Part shown: one piece after another, positions 13,901 to 25,900 of the stretch | Position numbering within the stretch: position 1 is the stretch's first letter | Layout of the letters: each line of letters opens with the position of its first letter | From: Apricaphanius iberus | Lineage: Eukaryota > Chordata > Actinopteri > Cyprinodontiformes > Aphaniidae | DNA length: 64,000 nucleotides | Assembly (NCBI GenBank): GCA_028564705.1 | Contig: JAPXFQ010001662.1 | Coordinates: 7,562,001 to 7,626,000 of the forward strand | Reading direction: 5' to 3' | The notes under the pieces: generated by a model | Seen by the model: only the letters and a program-made list of their open reading frames with translations | Told to the model about the DNA's origin: nothing | The model's database searches: none | Translations under genes and position numbers: made by a program

Positions 13901-16900
13901 AAAAAAATATTTACTGGATGTGCGTATTTAGTTGTACAATAAAAAGTGAATAATTAAAGATATTATTTACAAGAAGTTAATGTAACATAAAATGAGAAAA
14001 ACAGATGTGCAGATAGCGATCGCTGACGTTTCATTTAAATGAGTCAAGCAGTGCATATTACAGCGTAATTTACAGACTATAAGCCACAGGGGTTTTAACG
14101 TTTAATCACCATAAGTAAGGGTTCGCGCAGAGAGGATTGTTGGGAAAGTGATTGTTGTTGGGAATCTTAAATTTTATTAACATTTCAACATGTTGGAAAC
14201 ACCTTAGCTGTCCTCTGTGTGTGTTCAGCCAATCTTCAAGAAAGACTTCAAGTTCGGGCCACCTGTTTTTATTACCTCTGAAAGCTTTTTTTTGTGTTCT
14301 CATTTTGCCTGTGCGTGTAAATTCTGTAAAAAAAATAATATGAAAAGATGTATTTTAGTTCAGCAGTGCTCAGGGTCTGAAAGTAATATCGCCAAATGTT
14401 GAGCAAATGTTCAGTTTGGTGAGTAAAATTTGGAGCGCTATCTGCCACATGGCGAGTAAATGTTTGCACCAAATTAGTTATGCATATTAATCCTCATTTG
14501 TGACGCTCCTCTGCTGTCGGAATGTGATATATGTACAGAAGCGTACGTGAAACTTGGAACACCAAAATACGTACATTTCCTCATTACGGACATGAAAATA
14601 CTAACCCTGTTGGAGAAATTCACAGTTTGGATCCAAAATAGGTCACCTACGTGATTCGTGTGTTCGATGAGGAAAACAAACGGCTATAATTTGTGACACG
14701 CCACAGCAGCGACCCGCAAGTTTTCAGAACAGTCTTACTGAAAGAAGCTGCAGTTTCAATTACTTTTTAAATCCTCCGAGTTATTTAGGATTAAAAACTG
14801 TTTCATCCGACCTCAAGTCTATATTCCTTTTGTTTCGACTTTGCGATGGTAACTTTAGCCGAGAGCGTAGCTGGTCCTGCTTTTGGCCAAAGTTACAGGG
14901 TAATAAATCAGTAGACTTTTAATAATGCTCTGCGACCAACGTAAGAAAAAAATCCTTTCCCACTCTCTCCTGTCACAGAGAGTCCTGTGAGTTTTTAGAT
15001 TAATGAGCGGCTATTCCTATCAGTGCTGCTGAGCATCTATGAGGTTAATTAAGGGGGCTGAAAGGGCCCAGGGTGGGTCTTGGACTGTAGCACTAAAATA
15101 AAAGCAAAGATGTTTGTTTAGTGGGGACCCAATCTGAGCTGGTCACATTTTAGAGTTTTCAACAGTTAAAATGACATTTAAAGTAATTTTATTTTTGCTA
15201 AGGCTTATGTGACATAATAGAAAATCACAAATAAAAACATTGCAACTTTTTTCACAAAAAAGTGGAGGGACTATTTAAATGTTAATTTAGCTACGTTATT
15301 GCTACGGGCTGTTATGTCATATAAATATATTCTGTAAAATTTCAAAAATTACATTTTTTTCTTTTTAAATTTTTCAAAAAAATGTATATCTCTAAAAGAA
15401 ATTAGAAATGACCAAAATGTTTTTCTTATTAAATATTTTTGAAGTTTTCACTCCTTTATGTTTGGCTCCAAAATGATATCATATAATGGAATAATGTGTT
15501 TTAGTGTATTTGTGTAAAAATCTTTTTGAATTTTGGCCAGTAAAAAATATGCCTGGCTGGTAAATACTTTTCATCAACCGTGACTCAAAATGTTTATTTC
15601 GGACCTTAGCAGTGCTCCTGCCCCTTTAAGTAATCAGCGTTGCCTTGAGTCGTGTTACATATAGAGACAATAATACTCAACTGAGGGGAAAGCGCTGCTA
15701 ACGAAGCTACTGTGTAGCTATATTTAGGAAGAGTTGCAACTAGCGACAAATAAAGTGGCTTTCTATGATGTTATTAGATACTTAGACTCTATGGAGCACA
15801 TATGATTGTTACTGCAGCAACAGAGCTGCAGAGCGTTTGTAGCTCAACAGCTCTGCGCGTCCAGGTCCGGCTCAGGGGGAGCTGATATTACCCCGCTGAG
15901 TTGTTGCTTTAAGCCGCCGCCTGTTCCCACCTGTGCTTCGATTTTTATTTTAGACAGAAAATATTTTACGACTGCACACTAAAATCACCTGTTTAACTCA
16001 GCCCCCGTCACTTCCTCATCTGGTCTGTGTGATCACTTCTAAGTTTAAACAGGACTGTAGGAAATACAGCAAGGAGGGCAAATCTAACACTGAATTAAAA
16101 GTTTGAAGCCGGACAACAGCAAGAAGCCACACACATTTTAAAGAACATTATGTAAATTTAACAACTACCGGACATTGAGTACAGTAAATGATGGGTGGTA
16201 TGATGTGGTCATTGTTATAGCCCACTTATCGTTATCGAGGTGAAATGCTCAATATACTGTTATATTAATTTTAGATCAGATCGACCCGCCCTACCTTGTT
16301 GCCACGGTTAGGAATCATGACATATGTCAAGAAGTGAAAAAAAATAAGAACAAAGATCCTTCCAGCATTCAGAACCAGGATCATTTCTCCCAAAAAGCAG
16401 TGGATCAACTTTAAAAAAATATGATAAAGTCTAGAAAAAAGAACAAATCAGAACTAAAGAAACAGAGCGACTCTAAAATGCTGCCCACACTGTGAAAAAA
16501 AAATTCCCTTGTTTATGGAGTTATTTTGTTACATTTTGACTATTCCCTTATTTCAAGACATCTTGTCAAGAAAATGTTTACTTGTTTCATTGGCAGACTT
16601 TTATAGCTCATTATAAGCAAAAATAAAAGCGAAACTTGTTTTAGTAGCCTTTTTTGCAGTGCAACATGGGTAGAAATTTAAATATTTGAAGTGATGGTGA
16701 AGGATTGTTTGGGTTTTTTCCCTCCAGCGGAGCCTTCCTGTCATCTGCCCCATCATCAAAAACTTCAACAGCCCACCCGGCTCCACCCCAGACGTCCCGA
16801 CCCCCTGCAGGCGGGGCAAGGCCCGTCACAGCCACCTAGCCCTCTTGCGCTCCGCCTCAAACAGCAGCTACAGCTTCCCTTCCGGTACCAGATACCCGCG

Positions 16901-19900
16901 CCGCCTCCCGCAGAACCTGGAGTTCAGACGCATCGGTTTCGTCCTGCTGCAGCAGCCCCTCCCCTCCCCTCCAGGGTTCTCAGAGGCTTCGACAGACGGC
17001 TCCTCACAATCCCGTCCGCCTCATGTCCTCTTAAAGCGCCTCCTCCTGAGCGAAAATGAGCAAACCGCCGACATCATAATCACCTCCACCATCTCCCTGC
17101 CAGCCACGGAGCAGATTAAATACCACTGTCAGACTCTAGCTGGGCTGAGGAGGAGAAGATGGAGGAGGAAGCTGCCTCTTACTGCTGAGAAACCAAGCTC
17201 AAAGGAAGGAGACACGAGGAGAGAAGATGGACACGCTTCTTCTCCTCAAGGTCCTACTTCCCGGATGGAAGTTGGTGATGATGACATCACCACGGAGGAA
17301 GAGTTGGAGGAGGAGAGCGATGTGCTTCTGGTGTTGTCTGAGTCTTCGCCCAGCGCGGCAGGAAGCATCTCCCACGACGACGACCTGCAAGATCCAGCGG
17401 AGGCCGAGTCGGAGCCTGAGAAAAAAGCGTCTCTGGTCCCTTCTAAAGCGGCGTATGATGAAGAAGATCAACCCACCGCCTCCGTCATCCAGGTTAGAGA
17501 GAAACATCTGGGGTTTTGTCTTTTTCATAGGTTTACTCACCCAGACAAGTTTGGAGCCACTTGGAGTCCTTCAGGTGTAGTTTATATCCAGTCGAGATCA
17601 GCATATATCCAAATAATGTGAGTCAGTCGGGGCAGGAGATTTTCTTCCTCTAATAAGGCATTATCTTCCCCAGAACTCCTTCATTTAACCATGTTTTGCT
17701 ATGAATAGTTGGTGATATTCCCCTGTGAGTTCAGAACGTCTACGAGGGGCTAATGCATTAGCATCTGGGGTTTTTACAGGCTTTTAATGCATCTGATTCC
17801 AATTTACGCTAAGCTGGGATTTCAGTGACGTCGCAACTGTCTGCCATTACAGCTGTAGTCTGTGTAGGTTGCAGAAAGGAAGCCTGTAGAAGCTGAACTT
17901 AGTCCAATTGGTCATCCGGTCAGTGCAATTTGGAAAAACGCAAACTTGAACCATGTTGTTTGCAGTAGCAAGTTCTGTCTAACCGACCGCCGTAGAGCAC
18001 AGAGTGATGGAAGTGATGTCATTGTAATCATGTGTTAGTGTAGTTTAATTATAAGCCTCGAAATTAGGGCTGGACAATTTAGAAAAAGAGCTTATTGATA
18101 AAGGGAATAGTCATATGGATCGATATCGATGATTATAGATAAATATCACAAAATGTAAAATATATATTTTAAGCGCCTCCCTGGTCAATTTGTTATTCTT
18201 CAATAAATTTATTTTAATAAAGAATGAAATTGATAATTTTTTCAAACAATTCTTTTTATCATAACTAAGTGTACGACACAAGAGACCTGAGTAACATCAG
18301 TAAATTTAAGAAAAGTAATGTGATTAACTATTAAATATATATATTTAATTATATTAGTTATTTAAATTAAAGGCTTATCTTGATGCTTTTTAATCTTTCA
18401 AAAATTTTATGACACTTTATAATATTAATGGCTGAAACCCTTGCTTTAGTTTGTCAATAAAGCTTATTCTAATTCACTTCAGCTCTGGTTCAGCTGTTGG
18501 CTAAAGCTAAAGCTAACCAGCTATTCATCAGAGTGTAGACGGAGCCGAGAACGCTGCAGCCCAGTCACTGAGAGCTGAAGCCGGCTGGTCAATCCGACCC
18601 TGTTGTGTTGTTTAAAAGGTTATTTTTTTTCTTAGGACCGGGAGAAGAACCGAGGGAACATTTTAAAAGCCACAGATGTTGTTAGCAGCGCGACCTGGGT
18701 AAACTTCCTGTGACTCTCTGTAAAAGATATGCAGCGCAGCAAGCCGGAGGAGGGGAGTCCTGGTTAAGACAGCTGATCGTAGTATTATATTTCGTTCATT
18801 ACTGCTGCGTTTAGTGTTTTAGTGCGTCGAGGGTCGGATCAAAACGGGACGCAACCTTTACCTGAGCCACTAGCATTTTTCCGAACAACTTCCTCCGCTG
18901 CTTCCTCCGCTGCTTCCTTCCTCTGACCGCGGCGAAGTTACGGCGATGGTTCGCTTAGGGAATATCAAAAAATTCTGTTTCAGCTCAAATAATTTCATCC
19001 TTTTTGTGATTTTAAAGGGGAGAGGGTGGCTGACAGAGCTGCGTGGGACAACGTTAATGATTCGTTTGGAGTAAGTGATTGTTAGTCTATCAAGCAACCT
19101 GATGGGCTATAATTAAAAAATTAAGGGAATTTTTTTTTTTTCTATCGCACCACATGTCTATCGATCGATATATACTGCTATTGTATTATCGTCCAGCACT
19201 ACTCTAAATCACCCCAGAACAGAACAAAGAAGAACTTCCGAGATATTTTTGAACTCTAATGGCAGTAGTGCCAACGACTAATAACAAAACGTGGTTAAAT
19301 TAAGTAGTTTTTGGGGCAGATAATGCAATATTACAGCTGGAAAGTCTCCTGCCCTGATGAACTCTCATTATAAGGATATGCGCTGATCGAGAGAAGTTTA
19401 TATCCACTCCAAATGGCTCCAAACTTTTCTGAGAACGTAATAAATGCTGAAAATAAGGTCCAGGATGAAAAAAAGCGAACTTTACTTTTACATAACTCTA
19501 GTTTTGATTTAGCTCTGATTCTAGCTTCACTCTGCCCAGGTACCAACTCAAAAGTGAAAAACCTTGGACATGATTTCTAGCTCTTGTTTCTTTCACCTTC
19601 ACAACATTGCTAAAATTAGAGACTTAGTATCCAGATCTGATATGGAAAAATATGTTTTGCGCATTTGGACTATTGCAATACTCTTTCTCAGTCTCCCATT
19701 TACAAGTGACCCAGAATGCAGCAGCCAGACTCCACCAACTCCCCTAAACATGCCCACATTAACTTGGTACTATTTTTTTTTTTCTTCTTCACTGGATCCC
19801 TGTGGTTTTCAGAATCGGATTCAAAGTTCTAGTTCTGATCTATAGAGCTCTGCTCTGTCAGGCTTCCATATACCTACGCAAGCTCTTAGTCGAATCCTGC

Positions 19901-22900
19901 TTTGCACAAGCCTAGTGGTAGTACCCCGTAAGGCTGGGTATCGATTCAAATTTCATGAATCGATTCAATTCCGACTGTTAAGAGTTAGAACCGATTATCA
20001 CAATTCGATCTGATTCGATTCGATTCAATATGATCCTGTTCGATATTGATATGGGTCAATGCTATAAAAATTTTTTTTAGCTATTATCTTAATTATATGC
20101 CTGTAATTCAAGATGCCTTATCACTGGGTAAGTTACAGTTCACGGGGTGGAAACTGTATTTACCCTTTCAGACACAAGACCTAAAATGGCCGTCTGGACT
20201 TTCCCTTCCTATTTTAGTTGTAAAAAGGTGAAACTATTCCAAAAAATTAAATCGTTTTTTGTAATTGTGAATCCATACTATTCGATTTCTCTAAGGGTCG
20301 ATTCAGAATCGATTTTTCTTTCTTTCAAAACAGCCCTAGTACCCTGCACTCGTCTCAAAACGAGCAGAGGCGGAAGTTACCAGTCTGTAGCCCCCAGACT
20401 GTGGAACAGTCTACCCCCTGCAGCTGTGAACTGCTGAATCCAGTGTTTTCCACACAAAGATGAATCTGTGGCGGTGCGCCACAGATTCAGCACCGATCCC
20501 CAAAAAACAAATTGACATAAATTCAACACAGACTATTACATATTGCGTTTTGTTTTTCTTTTTTACGCACACCTCCAATAATACCCAAATGCAGCCGCAA
20601 CACTTCCGCCTATTCCCCTCTCATTCTCAGACAGCTTGGGATGTGTCCTCACATAATTCCCAACCCTCCCGATTTTCCCGGGAGAGTCCTGAATTTCAGT
20701 GCCCCTCCCGAAAAATCCCCCGGAGCAGCCCTTCTCTCGAATTTCTCCCTACATCTGATGGCGTCGCATATCATGTTCACTCCCCGTTTCTTATGTGAGA
20801 GGGATGGAGAATAAAACATGTTGCGTCCGGATTTTGCCAAGGAAGATGTATTTGGATACAGTTTCATTACTGACATGAAAATCCTTCACCTCTTGGCTAA
20901 ATTCGCCGTTTTGAATCCAAAATACGTCACCTACGTGATTTGTGTATGCCCAATGAAGTAATAATGAAGAACTAATTAGTGACGCACGTCGCAACAGCGA
21001 GCCACAACTTTTCAAAAGTCTTTATGTGAATGACAAGCTGTAGTTTCAAATAATTTTTAAATCCTCCGAGTAATTAAGGCTTAAAAACAATTTAGATCGA
21101 CCTTAAGTCTAGTTTCCTATATTATGGTTGCACGCGTGAGCGCAGCTGTTTGGGCTTTTGACCGGCAGAAAACAAAGTTACAGCGTCAAAATCAACAAAC
21201 TTAATGCTTCGCTGTGACCAAAGTAAGATAAAAACTTTCTCACTCTCTCATGACACAGAAACTCCTGTGATTGCTAAATTTATTGGTGAAAGATTATTCC
21301 TAAATGTTTAGTGCTGCCGAGCAGGGGCATATCTAGAAGGTTAATGAAAAGGGGCTAAAAGGGGCTCAGGGTGGGTCTGGGACTGTAGCACCAAAATAAA
21401 AGCAGAGATGTTCTTCTAGTGGGGACTTGATCTGAGCTGGTCACATTTTAGAGTTTTCATCTGTTAAAATTACATTTAAAGTCATTGTAGTTTGTGTGAA
21501 AATGTAATATAATTTTTTTTTTAAACACAACAAAAATGGCAACTTTTTTCACAAAACAAAGTGGAGGGACTGTTTAATTTGTTAACTTACGTTATTCCTG
21601 TGGACTTAGTTTAGTTTGTCAAATAAATAAATAGGCCTACTGTAAAATTCAAATTTTTTTTACATTTTTTATTTAATCCCCTTGGACAACCACTATTTCA
21701 TTTGATTTCAAATCTGAGGGAAACACTGGACTCTGTCCAGGTTTTTACTCAAGCATTTGCATTGTGATCTTAAGTCTTTCTCTGTTTCTTGGGGGTTTTT
21801 TATATACCGTATGCTTTTAAACTTGACTTTTGCTTATGTTATTGCTTTGTTAAATAAATGTTGCGTACTTAATTGCTATGTTAAACTGGATATATTATGC
21901 AAATTTTTCTTTTTTAATAAACTCTCCAAAGATTAATAAAAACAATCCATTAATTCTTTTCTTTTTTTGTGTCAAAAATATGCAATACATTTTTGCTTTC
22001 AGAAAAATTGTGCTTCCGTGAGCAATTTAAAAAAGTGCCTTATTGTGACGCCACAAGAAGGGAAATTTCCTTTACCTTGAGAAACCCTAACCCTCTAAAC
22101 TATCAAACCTCATATGTGACAAGTAACAAGACGAGTTGGCGTGGTGTGCACTCTGAAGAGCTCATTCTGAAATAGTCAGTGCCATTTTGAGTGCCATTTT
22201 GTGCAAAGAACTTCATTAAAATGTGTTGCACAGACCTAGACCTGGGACTTTCTTTTAAAAAGAGGCTTAATTTATCCCCTTTAATGAAATACGGCAGAAC
22301 TGGAAGACTCACTTCGCAAAAGTCTGTTTTCAAATGTAAATCTGCTTTTCAGGAGAAGCTTTCATCAGAGGAAACTGAAGATGAGGAGGACGATGTGGAG
22401 AGGGAGTCGGAGGACGTGCTGTTTGCTCAGGATTATCTCCACAGAGTAAGAACAGGAGTAAACCTTATAGTGCCTCGCAAAAGTATTCACACCCCTCCTT
22501 GATGCTTTCAGATCACAAACAACAAACGTTTCTACCAGTTTTTCTGTCCACCACCTTGCTGCAGTGTTAGGTTTTCCCCACAAATGGCATTTTTGCATGT
22601 TGATCAGAAAGTTTCATTTTGGTCTAATCAGACACAAGTGTCTCCTTTTTCGGCTTGTACCAAACTTTTACTGGAGTTTCTTTGGTCTTTCTTGAGATGT
22701 CTAATAGTTTTCCAGTTGACAGATTCTTCCACCTGAAATTCTGACTTCTTACTTTTATGAACTTGTGCATATTTTTATATCATTAGAAAGTGTCTTGAGG
22801 CTTCAATTATGAATGCCAAACAAGGATAAAATAAGTGCAGTGCAGACGCAGCAAGCACTTTTGCCAACAACCCCGACTCCCCACCAGAAGGAGGTAAATT

Positions 22901-25900
22901 GTGCAGCTCATACCTTTGTAGTCCAATAAATGTGACTAAGCTGATTCTTCTCGAACACAAACTGCATTTTCACGTCCGATTAAAGTCCTCCAATGAAGTG
23001 GGTAGTCCAGGACAGCAATAAAATCAATAAAAAAGTAAAACTAATTGCGAAAATGAATGAAGTGTGAATACTTTTGTATGTAGAGGCAGGTTTTTGGTTT
23101 TTTTGACAGCTTACTACACCGGCCTGAACTGATTCCTGTGTAGGTTCTCGAAGCGGTCCGGCTGCATCCAGGCCTTTCTGAGCAGCTGCTGCAAGTGCTG
23201 GACGAATTCTCTGCCGCGGGGCCCTCGGGTTTCCCAGAGGTCCTTTATAGCCGACTGGGTCGCCTGCTGCGGCCGTGGCCTCAGCTCCTCAAAGACTTCG
23301 CCGCCTTCCTGAACGCCAGTCAGGCGCGGAGATGTGGACTGGTGAGTGGCGTTCCGGTGTTCTGGGGAAGGGTTTGGTTCGGGAGCGCGGCTCAACTCCT
23401 CTTCCTCTCCCTCAGCTGTTCGAGCAGCAGCTGTTTGAACGCAGCCGGCGGTTCCTGAGGCGGATGGGCCGGAGCCTGGGGGAGAGCTCGCCACTCTACC
23501 AGCAGGTGGTGTTCGTGCTGCAGGGAAGCTCCGCCCCCACGTCAGAGGACGTGGACAAGGTAGACGCCGAGCTTTTGCATCTAATTTTAATAACTACCAT
23601 GGAAACTAGGGACACGACTTAGTAGGAAGCATTAACGATATAAGGTAGAGATTTTTTTTTAATATAGCACCATATAGCGCACTTCAAAAAATAAATTTCA
23701 AGGAAGTTGAAATTCCTTGTTCATTGACATTTTTCATATTTTTATATACAGTATTCTCTTATTTCAAGACATTGTTTTAAGAAAATGTTCATTTGTTCTA
23801 TTGGCTGATTTCTTTCTTTCTTTATTTTTTTTACTTTTATTTTTTCCCCCTCCAAACTCTACTTTTTCAATTGTTCCAGACCAGAGTAACCTTTTTCCAG
23901 TGCAGTTATGCTTTTTGATGATGTCATCAAGCTGTGCCTACATGCTTTGTACTAGGCACGCAGGGATTCTAATGCTCAGTGTCTTCACACTAAATACTGA
24001 AAGTTCAAAGGTTGCTCTGCTGCAATGTTGAAGTGAGAATGTAAAGAAATGTATAGAAAGTAGGGATATTATGTTTTTTACGTGTATCTGCATCGGCCAA
24101 TGCGTTTGCCGATAGTTTTTTTCCCCCCAGCATTATTGCCCACTGTGCACTTTTTTATGCTTCTTACTCGTTTCTGCTGTGTGCATTAGTGTAATTATTC
24201 AAGATTAAAGATTTACTGAACCCAATCAAAAAGCATCATCCTGCCCACAGGGAACCTTTGGAAAACTACCAAAGTGGGCAGGACCAGGAGACACGGAGGG
24301 GCGTGGCCAAGTGTGGAGGATGAACTGATATTTGCTCATTACCAATGACAAAGGGAATAACGGATATATCAGTAAATGGAAAATAAAATCTAGGCTAAGA
24401 GTTCATTTTTAACGATACGATACGATACATATCAAGATACAAAGGGCACGATACGATATATTGCTACATATCACAATACCATGAGTAAGACTATATATTT
24501 ATGTTTTATTTTTTTACAAATGAATTTAACTGTGGAAAATCTGTCACAACATTCTGAACCTGTTTTTATTACTAGATCTAGTTGATCCACTGGAACAAAG
24601 AAGGTGAAAACAGCCACTAACTACCAGTCATACTTTTAATTTTATGACAAAAATTACTGTAATTTTTCATGTTTTAATTTAAATTCTTAAAAATTAAAAA
24701 TCGATTGTTTCCTTTTGAATTTCGATACAATATCATGACATAAAATACCGTGATATATTGGCAAATCGATATTTCCTTACATCCCTAGTGTTGAGTATTG
24801 GGTATCGGGGCCGATGCCATAGTGATGTACTTGTATCGGTACTGGTTAGTTATCTGATACTATTAATCGATGCTTAAAATGTGGAAACTCTGCAATTATT
24901 AATTAAAAATGTTTATTTGTCACTTGTAATTTTAGTTTTCTGGTCATTTTTTTTACTAATATTTTCTGTGTTTGGTTGTATTTATTGTATTGGTTGGAAA
25001 AACGTGGTATCAGTGCATCCCTAATTGATTCTGAGTATTTGAGGTTCTCAAGCTGTAGTACCTAGAAGAGATGTCCCTGTTATTCACATAGTAATTACGA
25101 CCATATTCACCTTAATGAAGCCGAGACGGGGAAGACGTGTCGAACAAATGCACATCTGAATTTGTTCCCCTCAGGTTTCATCTCTGCTCAGAAAATATCC
25201 CGACCTGCAGGGTGAGGTTCGGGAGATCTTCCATCAGCTCCACACCTGCTCCAGGAGCGCCGAGGTGGACTCGGCCTCTCAGACTCCTGGCAACGCGGAC
25301 AGAGAGCCCCTCAACGCTACGGTGGAAAGGGATGAAGGGGATGACGGCGATGAAGAAGGGGAGCAGCGAGCGGTTTGTGCCAAAAACATCACAGTGACCT
25401 CCAACGGAGAGAAGGTCGTCGTTTGGACTCGGTGAGAGCAGAGCTCGTGTTTAGCATGATGCGCGTTAAAAGATCAGAACATTTTTAAATGAAATCATCT
25501 GAAAAGATTCAAAAAGGAGACTGAACAGGTTTCACGTTGAGAAGCTAATGCAGCTAATTTAAAACCCTAAAGTTTTCTCCTGGATTCAACAGTCTTTATA
25601 TCCCTTTAAAGGTCTCATTCACTTGTTTTGTTCAATTAATTTCGTATGGCCTCTGGTCCAGTTATGCCTTGAGTTGGGCCGACCGATGTATAGTCTAGCC
25701 GATATTATCGGCCGATATGGGTACCATGGATAATATCCGCTAACGTGCAGCAAGTATCACTGTTACTGACTTCAATGAGCATGAGTGAATATAAATACTG
25801 CTGAACGGCTCAGACTGGCTCTAAACTTCTCAGGGTGAGTAAGAAAGCATACAATTTGCTAAAAGTAAGGTCCAGGATGGAAAAAAACAAAACACAGAAT

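Larger units (their letters stand above)
19555..21790 (+). pseudogene. L2/Rex-like LINE fragment split by two DNA elements
   Basis: LINE parts at 19555-19927, 20339-20439 and from 21729 on. The first shows [17 protein letters not shown], the second [19 protein letters not shown], both from the C-terminal region of the reverse-transcriptase ORF. The 20-kb elements sit between them, so removal of the inserts restores LINE order. The copy is damaged and sense to GON4L. Confidence 0.7.

Noticed and set aside
17199..17540. Minus-strand and +1 frame open frames at GON4L exon 14
   Set aside because: Shadows of the acidic coding exon; no domain and no splice support.
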